From assembly GCA_964409675.1 (NCBI GenBank), contig CAYPEF010000057.1, forward strand, positions 1-14,193: 14,193 nucleotides of DNA. Direction: 5' to 3'. Made by a program: the position numbers and the translations under genes. Positions 1 through 6,282 of the stretch are shown piece by piece (within the stretch, counting starts at the first letter, position 1; every line of letters begins with the position of its first letter). This stretch comes from CAYMDD01 sp964409675. Lineage in GTDB: Bacteria > Pseudomonadota > Alphaproteobacteria > Rickettsiales > SXRF01. The notes beneath the pieces are model-generated. The model was given only the letters and a program-made list of their open reading frames with translations. It was not told the origin of the DNA and searched no databases.

Positions 1-591
1 ATGACCTTCGCCTTCTCGCAGTTTTTCACCTGTTTCCGCATCGCATGCGCCATGCTGCTGCTGTTCACGCTCCTGCTCGGCGCGGCATACCCGGCCTTTG
101 TTACCCTCGCCGCGCAGGCGTTGTTTGCCTACCGCGCCAATGGCAGCCTGGTGCATTACGGCGAATCCACTGTCGGTTCCTCGCTGATCGGGCAGGGCTT
201 CAGCAAGCCGGAATATTTCTGGGGCCGCCCGTCAGCCACCACGCCGCCGGCGAACGGCATGGGCTCCGGCGGCTCCAACCTCGGCCCCTCCAACCCGGCG
301 CTGGTGGAAACCGTAAAAGCCAGAATCGAATTCCTGCGCAAGAACGGCGTGGCGGACAAGCTGATCCCTATCGACCTCGTCACCGCCTCCGCCAGCGGGC
401 TGGACCCGCATATCAGCCCCGAGGCGGCCAATGCGCAGGTAAAACGCGTCGCCAAGGCCCGCCGCATGGACGAGAAGGAAGTCAAAAAACTGGTGGACGA
501 ACATTCCGAGCCGCCGCAATTCGGCCTGTTCGGCCAGCCACGCGTGAACGTGCTGCGCCTGAACGTGGCGCTGGATGAGGTGAAGAAATGA
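1..591 (+). CDS. kdpC: K+-transporting P-type ATPase, subunit C
   Basis: KdpC is the small single-span subunit of the KdpFABC high-affinity potassium pump in the inner membrane. It stabilises the complex and is thought to help the KdpB ATPase subunit use ATP. The 196 residues fit the family's usual size of about 190. One hydrophobic segment lies at about residues 14-40. It is followed by the family signatures YFWGRPSA (about 72-79) and GSGGSNLGPSNPAL (about 88-101), and by SGLDPHISPEAA with RVAKAR near residues 132-154. The ATG is the first base of the window, so its ribosome binding site cannot be seen. The length and the short charged-free N-terminus agree with a complete gene. kdpA and kdpB are expected just upstream, outside the window. 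kdpD follows after 129 bp on the same strand. Identification is by family motifs and is secure. Confidence 0.96.
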   Translation: MTFAFSQFFTCFRIACAMLLLFTLLLGAAYPAFVTLAAQALFAYRANGSLVHYGESTVGSSLIGQGFSKPEYFWGRPSATTPPANGMGSGGSNLGPSNPALVETVKARIEFLRKNGVADKLIPIDLVTASASGLDPHISPEAANAQVKRVAKARRMDEKEVKKLVDEHSEPPQFGLFGQPRVNVLRLNVALDEVKK

Positions 592-630
592 TAATGGGCA
601 GGAGGCGTATAATGGAAACAGGAACAATAA

Positions 631-711
631 GCGTGATAAGTGACAAGCGTTGAGCAAGCAGCTATAACGAATATACTCTTTATCTGACGCATCACTCATT
701 TCTCATCACGC
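631..711. repeat. Imperfect inverted-repeat element between kdpC and kdpD
   Basis: GCGTGAT at 631-637 is repeated inverted as ATCACGC at 705-711. The match continues imperfectly inwards, about 10 of 13 positions. Inside is GATAAGTGACAAG (635-647), which recurs exactly at 13378-13390 at the end of truB. The arms resemble low-complexity GATAAGTGA/TCACTTATC repeats. This looks like a small degenerate non-coding repeat dropped into the kdpC-kdpD gap. Whether it is mobile or only decayed sequence cannot be told from one window. Confidence 0.45.
650..677 (+). promoter_or_regulatory. Candidate promoter for kdpD
   Basis: TTGAGC (650-655) and TATACT (672-677) are separated by 16 bp and read towards kdpD. 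The start would lie near 684, giving a leader of about 37 nt. The -10 matches consensus at 5 of 6 positions and the -35 at 4 of 6. kdpD is often co-transcribed with the pump genes, so this would be an additional internal promoter giving basal sensor supply. The call is from sequence pattern only. Confidence 0.35.
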
Positions 712-720
712 ATCCTTCCC

Positions 721-3435
721 ATGCCCGACCAGTCCCGCCCCGATCCTGATGAGCTGCTAAGCCGTATCGCCGCCGAAGAAAGCGAGGCAGAGAAGGGCGG
801 TCGCGGGCGGCTGAAAATCTTCTTCGGCGCCTGCGCCGGCGTCGGCAAAACCTATTCCATGCTCAACGCCGCCCAGCAGGCGATCAAGGAAAAGCGCAAT
901 GCCGTCATCGGCGTGGTGGAGACGCACGGGCGCGAGGAAACGCTGAAGCTCGCTGAGGGCATCCCCGTCATCCCGCTGCGCTCCATCCAGTATCGCACCA
1001 CCACGCTGAAAGAATTCGACATCGACGCCGCGCTGGCGATGAAGCCGGACCTGATCCTGCTGGATGAGCTGGCCCACACCAACGCCCCCGGCTCGCGCCA
1101 CCCCAAGCGCTGGCACGACGTGGAGGAAATGCTGGCGGCGGGTATCGATGTTTATACCACCCTGAACGTGCAGCACCTTGAATCCTTAAACGACGTAGTG
1201 GCCCGCATCACCGGCGTCTGGGTGAAGGAAACCGTGCCGGATGCGCTGTTCGACAGCGCCGATGAAATCTCGCTGGTGGATATCCCGTCCGAGGAACTAC
1301 TTAAGCGCCTAAAGGAAGGAAAGGTCTATATTGCGCCGGGCGCCAAGCGCCGCGCCGCGCAGAACTTCTTCCGCAAGGGCAATTTGATTGCGCTGCGCGA
1401 GTTGGCGCTGCGCCGCACCGCCGAGCGCGTCGATGCGCTGATGGACAAATATAAAATCCGCACCGGCACCATGCAGAGCTGGAGCGCTGGCGAGCGCATC
1501 CTGGTTTGCATCGGCCCCGACGTGCTTTCAGGTAAGCTGGTGCGCGTGGCCAAGCGCATGGCGAATTCCTTACGCGCCCCCTGGACCGCCATTTATATTG
1601 AAAACGAGCGCCATTACCGCCTGAGCAAAAGCGGGCAGGAGGCGGTGGAGCGCAATTTGCGCCTCGCCGAGCGCATGGGCGGCAAGGCGGAAACCATCAC
1701 CGGCGGCAAGGCATCCGATGAAATCATCGCCTACGCCCGCGCGCACGGCATCACCAAAATCATCGTCGGCAAGACCACGCGCCCGCGCTGGCGCGAGATT
1801 CTCTCCGGTACGCTCGCCGACCATATCATCCGCCGCAGCGAGGAAATCGATGTCTATGTGGTCACTGGCAGCGCGGGCGAGGAAACAAAAAACATCAAAA
1901 CCCCCTTCTGGCGCTTCCATTCCAGCTGGGGCTATTACCTCTCCGCGCCGCTGGCATCGCTGCTGCCCACCGCCCTGCTGCTGCCGGCGCGCCGGCTGGT
2001 GGAGCCGTTCAACCTCTCCGTTATCTACCTGGTGGCCATTGTCACCGTCGCGCTGCAATTTGGCCGCGGCCCGGCGCTGGTAACGACGCTCCTGAGCGCG
2101 CTTGCCTTCAACTATTACCTGCTCGATCCCTTCTACACCTTCAAGCTCACCGATCAGCGCCATCTGGTGCCGTTCTTCGTGCTGCTGATTGCGGGGCTGC
2201 TGATCGCCACGCAAACCTCGCGCCTGCGCCTGCAGGCGGCCTATGCGCGCCGCAGGGAGCAGAACACATCCGCCCTGTATTCCTTCACACGTGAACTCAC
2301 CGCCAATCGCGGCAAGGAAACGCTGATCGACATCGCCGCCCGCCATATCGGCGAAGTGTTCGACAGCGATCTCTGCGTCTGGCTGCCCGACGAAAAAGGC
2401 AATCTCGCGAAAGTAATGGACGACAGCGACGAATCGGACGGCGAGAAAGACGCCTTGCGCGAAGAAAGCGCCGCCCGCTGGGCGTATCTGCACCGCCAGC
2501 AGGCAGGGCGCGGCACCGAGACACTGCCGAGCGCCACCGGCTTCTATATCCCGCTTATCGCCTCCGGCGGAGTCATGGGGGTGATTGGCCTGTTCCGAGG
2601 CAAGGACGACAGCCCCTACACTTCCGACCAGGTGGACATGCTGGAGACCTTCGCCAACATCGCCGCCTCCGCCATCGAGCGCGCTGCGGCGGCGGAGCTG
2701 ATGGAAAAAACCATGGTGGAAACCGAGAGCGAAAAGCTGCGCAATATCCTCCTCAGTTCCGTCAGCCACGATCTGCGCACGCCGCTGGCGGGCATCACGG
2801 GCGCGGCCAGCACGCTGTTGCTGGAAGGCCAGAAAATCACCGAGGAATACCGCGACGAGCTGCTGCGGCTGGTGCATGAGGAAGCGGCGCGCCTCGCCCG
2901 CATGGTCACCAATTTGCTGGACGTCACCTCCCTGCAAACCGGTTCGGTGCGCCTGAACCGGGAGCTTTACTTCATCGAAGAACTGATCGGCTCCGCCCTG
3001 ATGCGCGTGGAGCCGCGGCTTGGCAAGCGGAAAGTCACCACCCGCATCGAGCACGGGTTGCCTCTGGTGCGCATGGACGGGCTGCTAATCGAGCAGGTGC
3101 TGATCAACCTGCTGGAAAACGTGGCCGACCATACGGAAGACGGAACCGAAGTCACCATCAGCGCCACGCTGGTAAAGCCGGACCTGCACGTCATCATCTC
3201 CGACAACGGCCCCGGCCTGCCGCCCGGCGATGAGGAGCATATCTTCGACCGTTTTTATTCGGCAAGCAAAGACGGCACGCCCGCGCCTGCGCGCGATGGC
3301 GGGCTGGGGCTTGCCATCTGCCGCGGCATCATCAGCGCTCACGGCGGCAAGATCTGGGCGCAGAACAACCCGGAAGGCGGCTCCATCTTCACCTTCACCC
3401 TGCCGGTGCGGGCGCTGGAAGGCGATGCCGCATAA
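721..3435 (+). CDS. kdpD: Osmosensitive K+ channel histidine kinase KdpD
   Basis: KdpD is the membrane sensor kinase that responds to potassium limitation and osmotic stress and phosphorylates KdpE to induce the pump operon. The 904 residues match the usual 890-900. In order: an N-terminal KdpD domain with Walker A GACAGVGKT (36-44) and Walker B DLILLDELAHTN (110-121); a universal-stress-like domain (about 255-380); four closely packed membrane spans (about 405-500); a GAF-like domain (about 515-660); and a HisKA domain with the phosphorylated His in SVSHDLRTPL (H683). The ATP-binding domain follows, with the N box around N800, DNGPGLP (828-834) and GGLGLAICRG (from 860). All key residues are present. 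No convincing Shine-Dalgarno precedes the ATG at 721, and no better in-frame start lies upstream. The usual downstream kdpE is missing; carD follows after 195 bp. Confidence 0.97.
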   Translation: MPDQSRPDPDELLSRIAAEESEAEKGGRGRLKIFFGACAGVGKTYSMLNAAQQAIKEKRNAVIGVVETHGREETLKLAEGIPVIPLRSIQYRTTTLKEFDIDAALAMKPDLILLDELAHTNAPGSRHPKRWHDVEEMLAAGIDVYTTLNVQHLESLNDVVARITGVWVKETVPDALFDSADEISLVDIPSEELLKRLKEGKVYIAPGAKRRAAQNFFRKGNLIALRELALRRTAERVDALMDKYKIRTGTMQSWSAGERILVCIGPDVLSGKLVRVAKRMANSLRAPWTAIYIENERHYRLSKSGQEAVERNLRLAERMGGKAETITGGKASDEIIAYARAHGITKIIVGKTTRPRWREILSGTLADHIIRRSEEIDVYVVTGSAGEETKNIKTPFWRFHSSWGYYLSAPLASLLPTALLLPARRLVEPFNLSVIYLVAIVTVALQFGRGPALVTTLLSALAFNYYLLDPFYTFKLTDQRHLVPFFVLLIAGLLIATQTSRLRLQAAYARRREQNTSALYSFTRELTANRGKETLIDIAARHIGEVFDSDLCVWLPDEKGNLAKVMDDSDESDGEKDALREESAARWAYLHRQQAGRGTETLPSATGFYIPLIASGGVMGVIGLFRGKDDSPYTSDQVDMLETFANIAASAIERAAAAELMEKTMVETESEKLRNILLSSVSHDLRTPLAGITGAASTLLLEGQKITEEYRDELLRLVHEEAARLARMVTNLLDVTSLQTGSVRLNRELYFIEELIGSALMRVEPRLGKRKVTTRIEHGLPLVRMDGLLIEQVLINLLENVADHTEDGTEVTISATLVKPDLHVIISDNGPGLPPGDEEHIFDRFYSASKDGTPAPARDGGLGLAICRGIISAHGGKIWAQNNPEGGSIFTFTLPVRALEGDAA

Positions 3436-3444
3436 GCGCGGCAT
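3425..3444 (+). other. Stem-loop overlapping the kdpD stop codon
   Basis: ATGCCGC (3425-3431) pairs with GCGGCAT (3438-3444) around a 6-nt loop that contains the TAA stop of kdpD. No T-run follows on the + strand, so it is not a standard intrinsic terminator. It could mark or protect the kdpD mRNA 3' end, or be chance. Confidence 0.3.
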
Positions 3445-3484
3445 AAGCTGCTCATGTGGACTTATTAAGAAAATATTTATTTAG

Positions 3485-3511
3485 TTGGTATTTTAAGCAA
3501 ATTGTGATAAT
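3485..3511 (+). promoter_or_regulatory. Candidate carD promoter (extended -10)
   Basis: GATAAT (3506-3511) is preceded by TG one base upstream (3503-3504), forming an extended -10. A weak -35, TTGGTA (3485-3490), lies 15 bp upstream. The start would be near 3518, leaving a leader of about 110 nt before carD. The surrounding AT-rich stretch is typical of a promoter, and the lack of a kdpD-carD overlap supports separate transcription. Confidence 0.4.
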
Positions 3512-3630
3512 GTGCGCCGTCCGTTGTGAAAGGGTGATTTCGCAGGGATAAACAGGCGGGGTATTCTGAGTTATTTCAGATAGATGCCGTCCTGTGCAGG
3601 TTGTAACCGCACATATACCGAGGGAGCCAT

Positions 3631-4380
3631 ATGCCGAAAGCTGCTGTGCTGAAGAAAAGCGAAGTAACCAAAAAAAATCAGGCAAAAACAGTCACTAAGT
3701 CGGCAAAACCCGCTCCCGCCAAACCGGTGCTGAAAGTGGTGAAGCCGGCTGCGGTGGTGAAGGAGACCAAGGCTCCACAGAAGCCTGCCGTCCAGAAACC
3801 CGCCCCTCAGAAACTGGTTCCGCAGAAGCCCGTACTGCAAAAGCCGGCGCTGCAAAAGCCGGTGAAGAAGCTTGAAAGCAGCAAAAAAGAATTCAAGGTC
3901 GGCCACCACGTGGTGTATCCCACGCATGGCGTTGGCCGCATCGTGGCGGAGGAGACCCAGGAAGTAGGCGGTATTTCGCTGAAAATGCTGGTGATCGCCT
4001 TCGACAAGGACAAGATGACCCTGCGCGTGCCCGTGCACCGCGCCCAGGCCGCCGGCCTGCGCCACATTAGCGGCGGCAGCGAGATGGAGAAGGTATTCAC
4101 CACGCTGAAGGGCAAAGCCAAGATCAGCCGCGGCATGTGGAGCCGCCGCGCCCAGGAATATGAAGGTAAGATCAACTCCGGCTGCGTCATTTCCGTGGCC
4201 GAAGTGGTGCGCGACCTGCACCAGAACGTCGATCAGGCCGAACGCTCCTATTCCGAACGCATGATCTACGAATCCGCACTCTCCCGCCTGGTCGGCGAAC
4301 TGGCGGCGGCGGAAAACATGGATAGCAAAGCCGCTACCGACAAGCTGATGAAACTGCTACGTATGAAGGTGGCGGCGTAA
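3631..4380 (+). CDS. carD: CarD/CdnL-family transcriptional regulator with long basic N-terminal tail
   Basis: CarD/CdnL proteins bind the RNA polymerase beta subunit and the upstream edge of the promoter bubble, stabilising open complexes, notably at rRNA promoters. The ATG at 3631 follows a good Shine-Dalgarno (GAGGGAG). The RNA polymerase-interacting Tudor-like domain begins near residue 88 with FKVGHHVVYPTHGVGRI and runs to about 150. The DNA-binding helical part covers about 150-245 and includes SRGMWSRRAQEYEGKINSG and a SERMIYESAL helix. Residues 1-86 are low-complexity Lys/Ala/Pro-rich sequence. They include a run of imperfect QKPxx repeats at about 50-78 (QKPAV, QKPAP, QKPVL, QKPAL), similar in composition to histone H1-like tails. 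The gene stands alone between its own candidate promoter and a strong terminator. The family call is firm; the role of the tail is inference. Confidence 0.9.
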   Translation: MPKAAVLKKSEVTKKNQAKTVTKSAKPAPAKPVLKVVKPAAVVKETKAPQKPAVQKPAPQKLVPQKPVLQKPALQKPVKKLESSKKEFKVGHHVVYPTHGVGRIVAEETQEVGGISLKMLVIAFDKDKMTLRVPVHRAQAAGLRHISGGSEMEKVFTTLKGKAKISRGMWSRRAQEYEGKINSGCVISVAEVVRDLHQNVDQAERSYSERMIYESALSRLVGELAAAENMDSKAATDKLMKLLRMKVAA

Positions 4381-4400
4381 GAAATCAAAATACAAACAAT

Positions 4401-4432
4401 AAAAAAGGCACTTTGTATAAAGTGCCTTTTTT
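4401..4432 (+). terminator. Intrinsic terminator after carD
   Basis: GGCACTTT (4407-4414) pairs perfectly with AAAGTGCC (4419-4426) around a GTAT loop. Six A's lie before the stem and six T's after it, so the full symmetric stem is 14 bp and could work on both strands. It starts 20 bp after the carD stop and ends the carD unit. Confidence 0.94.
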
Positions 4433-4444
4433 ATTATTTAACTT

Positions 4445-4450
4445 TATAAT
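4445..4450 (+). promoter_or_regulatory. Consensus -10 box just ahead of the Trypco2-like gene
   Basis: A perfect TATAAT lies 12 bp upstream of the ATG at 4463. Transcription would begin at about 4457, so the mRNA would have only about 6 nt of leader. No recognisable -35 is found at the right distance; that position falls in the carD terminator stem. Because the terminator separates this gene from carD, a promoter is needed here, but the missing -35 keeps confidence low. Confidence 0.35.
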
Positions 4451-4462
4451 TGGGTTGAAGAT

Positions 4463-4807
4463 ATGGAAGTAAAAGAATTTATAAAAAATTCTCTTATAGA
4501 TATTTGTGAAGGTGTTATGGGCGCACAAGAATATTTTCAAGAAATGAAGAATGATGGTAAGCGTCATCTTGTTAGTGGAATATCAATTAATACCCATAAT
4601 AGAAGAACCTATGAGTCAGGAAAAGATTATAGTCTTGTTGAATTTGATATTGCGGTAACCGCTTCGGAATCAACTGCTACTAAAGGTAAAGGTGGTATTA
4701 AAGTTTTGAGTGTGGAATTAGGCGCAGAAGCAGGTAATGATAAGCACAATCAAAGTATAAGTCGATTGAAGTTTGAGATTCCTATAAGCTTTTCTGTTCA
4801 AAGTTAA
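4463..4807 (+). CDS. Small AT-rich protein resembling the Trypco2 (trypsin-co-occurring domain 2) family
   Basis: The gene encodes 114 residues. An N-terminal amphipathic helix (about 1-28, MEVKEFIKNSLIDICEGV) is followed by a predicted beta-rich half: SLVEFDIAVTASE at about 57-69, a Gly/Lys-rich turn, KVLSVELGAEAG, and a final strand SRLKFEIPISF. This helix-plus-beta layout, with VEFDIAVT and a terminal LKFEIPI strand, resembles the Trypco2 family. Those proteins have been linked, by gene neighbourhood, to peptidase-containing conflict systems. I infer this by memory of the family pattern, not a search, and the biochemical role is unknown. No peptidase, NTPase or effector gene is next to it. 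The gene is much more AT-rich than its neighbours, lacks a strong Shine-Dalgarno and ends 10 bp from the tRNA-Cys 3' end, which fits recent acquisition. Confidence 0.75.
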   Translation: MEVKEFIKNSLIDICEGVMGAQEYFQEMKNDGKRHLVSGISINTHNRRTYESGKDYSLVEFDIAVTASESTATKGKGGIKVLSVELGAEAGNDKHNQSISRLKFEIPISFSVQS

Positions 4808-4817
4808 AATTGAGATT

Positions 4818-4891
4818 TGGAGGCCGGGGGGGGAATCGAACCCCCGGTGCAGGATTTGCAGTCCCGTGCATTACCACTTTGCTACCCAGCC
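4818..4891 (-). tRNA. tRNA-Cys (anticodon GCA)
   Basis: Read on the minus strand, 74 nt fold into a full cloverleaf with encoded CCA. The acceptor stem GGCTGGG pairs with CCCGGCC, including one G-T pair. The D stem GCA/TGC closes an AAGTGGTAA loop. The anticodon stem CGGGA/TCCTG holds loop CTGCAAA with anticodon GCA. The T stem GGGGG/CCCCC holds loop TTCGATT. The variable region is CACC and the discriminator base is T (U73), as expected for tRNA-Cys identity. It lies downstream of the minus-strand membrane-anchored protein gene and converges on the AT-rich gene at 4463-4807. Confidence 0.97.
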
Positions 4892-4961
4892 TCGCGCCGA
4901 TAAGCGGCGTAAAAAAGAACCTTGAATGTAAGGTATAGGCCTTAAACTAAATTTTCAGGCG

Positions 4962-4995
4962 GCTGGCAAGGCAAACATGCGTTCGCCCTGCCAGC
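4962..4995 (-). terminator. Stem-loop after the minus-strand Pro/Ala-rich protein gene
   Basis: GCTGGCA (4962-4968) pairs with TGCCAGC (4989-4995). The stem continues with GGC/GCC after one mismatch (4970-4972 with 4985-4987). It begins 9 bp beyond the stop of the gene at 5004-5486. On the minus strand the sequence after it is only moderately T-rich, so it may be a weak terminator or a processing hairpin between that gene and tRNA-Cys. Confidence 0.45.
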
Positions 4996-5003
4996 TTTGC
5001 GCA

Positions 5004-5486
5004 TTACTGGTTCGGCTGCGTCTGCGGGCGGGGCTGCTCGCCGGTCTGGTCGGCGGGCGTTTCCGCGCCTTCGGTGGCGGGGACGTTGTTCATATCCGGC
5101 TCCGTACCCGCATCGGCAGGCTGCGCGGCGCCGTTGGGAAGTTCTTCGGCATTTTCTTCATCCATGCCGGGCTGGACAGGCGTGCCAGCATCCGGCGCGG
5201 CGGCGCCGGGCGCGGTTTCAGGCGAGGCGGGCAGGCCGTTGAAGGGCGCGGGCGTTTCCGGGGCAGCCTGCTGCGTTGCGGCAGGGGTATCGGTGATGGG
5301 GGCGCCGGTGATGGGATTCAGTCGCGTTGCGCCGCCGGGAGTCGGGGTCAGCGCGGGGGTGGCGCTGGTTTCGGGCGCGCCCGCAGGAAGCGTGCCGCGC
5401 TGCTCGTTACGCTGGGTGACCAGCAGGGCGATAATCAGGGCGATGATGACGCCAAGGGCAATGACGGAGGCGCGATTCATTTTCAT
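5004..5486 (-). CDS. Membrane-anchored Pro/Ala-rich hypothetical protein
   Basis: I do not recognise a family. The 160 residues start with a short basic head and one hydrophobic segment (about 7-24, SVIALGVIIALIIALLV), probably an uncleaved signal anchor. The rest (about 25-160) is disordered-looking sequence rich in Pro, Ala, Thr, Glu and Gln. It includes repeated PAxxET-type stretches and an acidic patch near MDEENAEELP, and has no Cys. The topology suggests a periplasmic tail on an inner-membrane anchor. The start is supported by AAGGA about 7 nt upstream. Single-pass Pro/Ala-rich proteins next to housekeeping genes are common in alphaproteobacteria, but function cannot be inferred from composition. 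The + strand reading frames across this interval are shadows of it. The gene diverges from the rimP operon and points towards tRNA-Cys. Confidence 0.7.
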   Translation of the reverse strand: MKMNRASVIALGVIIALIIALLVTQRNEQRGTLPAGAPETSATPALTPTPGGATRLNPITGAPITDTPAATQQAAPETPAPFNGLPASPETAPGAAAPDAGTPVQPGMDEENAEELPNGAAQPADAGTEPDMNNVPATEGAETPADQTGEQPRPQTQPNQ

Positions 5487-5620
5487 AAGCTGTTCCTTTT
5501 CTTAAATAAATCCCGGGCAGGGGATAACGCAGACACAGAGGGCGGACGCCCGTTCGCAGAAGATGTAGGTGTATATCGCACCCGTGCAAGATTGCAACGC
5601 TAAAAAACAAGATAAAATGC

Positions 5621-5648
5621 TTGAAATCATACCGAAAAAGGATATATT
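5621..5648 (+). promoter_or_regulatory. Candidate promoter of the rimP-nusA-infB operon
   Basis: TTGAAA (5621-5626) and TATATT (5643-5648) are spaced 16 bp apart and read towards rimP. Transcription would start near 5655. No other + strand gene lies between this point and the divergent gene ending at 5486, so the operon promoter must lie within this 226-bp gap. The start point would be only about 5 nt before the hairpin at 5660. Confidence 0.5.
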
Positions 5649-5659
5649 CATTTCTTAAC

Positions 5660-5685
5660 AAGGTGGGCCGCGGCCCGCCTTTTTT
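5660..5685 (+). terminator. Terminator-like hairpin in the rimP leader
   Basis: AAGGTGGGCC (5660-5669) pairs with GGCCCGCCTT (5672-5681) with one T-G pair, around a minimal GC loop. A run of T's follows at 5680-5685. This has the shape of a strong intrinsic terminator, yet it stands 28 bp before the rimP ATG with no + strand gene ahead of it. It may attenuate the operon, stop unrelated upstream transcription, or cap the 5' end of the mRNA. Confidence 0.7.
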
Positions 5686-5712
5686 ATTACTTGAACATGA
5701 AACTGGTGCTTT

Positions 5713-6216
5713 ATGTCCCTCAACCCGCTGGAACAGCGCGTGACCGAAACCATCGAGCCTTCGCTCGAGGCGATGGGCTATGAGCTGGTGCTGGTGAAGA
5801 TGCAGGACGGCGCGAAACGCCGCACCCTCACCATCATGGCCGATCGCAAGGACGGCAAGATGATGAGCTTCGACGATTGCGCCGAGATCAGCACGCAGGC
5901 CTCGGCCCTGCTCGACGTGGAGGATTTCATCCAGGGCGCCTACAATCTGGAAGTCAGCTCCCCCGGCATTGACCGCCCGCTGACCAAGCCTGAAGCGTTC
6001 GCGCGCTACCTCGGCCACGAAGCCAAGATCGAAACGCAGCTTCCGGTGGAAGGACGCAAGCGCTTCCGCGGCCCGCTGAAAGCCACTACGGACAAGGATG
6101 TAACGATTACGGTGGATAAAGACGAATTTACCCTTCCTTTCAGCAACATCCGCACCGCCAAGCTGGTGATGACGGACGCGCTATTGAAGGAAGCCATGAA
6201 GAAAAGCGGATCATAG
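5713..6216 (+). CDS. rimP: Ribosome maturation factor RimP
   Basis: RimP assists assembly of the 30S subunit, acting early with S12 and the central pseudoknot region. The 167 residues fit the family. The N-terminal alpha/beta domain (about 1-85) carries MGYELVLVKMQ and LDVEDFIQGAYNLEVSSPGIDRPL, the last being the family signature. The C-terminal SH3-like domain (about 88-155) contains GRKRFRGPLKATTDKDVTI and ends FSNIRTAKLV. The start has only a weak ribosome binding site; the alternative ATG at 5697 is out of frame. It is the first gene of the conserved operon and nusA follows after 66 bp, as in most proteobacteria. Confidence 0.96.
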   Translation: MSLNPLEQRVTETIEPSLEAMGYELVLVKMQDGAKRRTLTIMADRKDGKMMSFDDCAEISTQASALLDVEDFIQGAYNLEVSSPGIDRPLTKPEAFARYLGHEAKIETQLPVEGRKRFRGPLKATTDKDVTITVDKDEFTLPFSNIRTAKLVMTDALLKEAMKKSGS

Positions 6217-6282
6217 CTGCATAAATAGTGCCGCCGTTATCCAGGAATTAACGTTGGAATAAACTGAAAAGGGAACCAGACT

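Noticed and set aside
1570..3054. 494-codon minus-strand open frame
   Set aside because: It is antisense to kdpD, whose domains are continuous across the whole interval; the product has a shadow-like composition.
4977..5603. 208-codon plus-strand open frame over the Pro/Ala-rich gene
   Set aside because: The translation is Arg/Gly-rich shadow sequence. The minus-strand frame has a Shine-Dalgarno, a sensible membrane anchor and a clean Pro/Ala-rich tail.
5697..5783. Alternative ATG 16 bp upstream of the rimP start
   Set aside because: It is in another frame and closes after 28 codons; the conserved RimP N-terminus begins at 5713.
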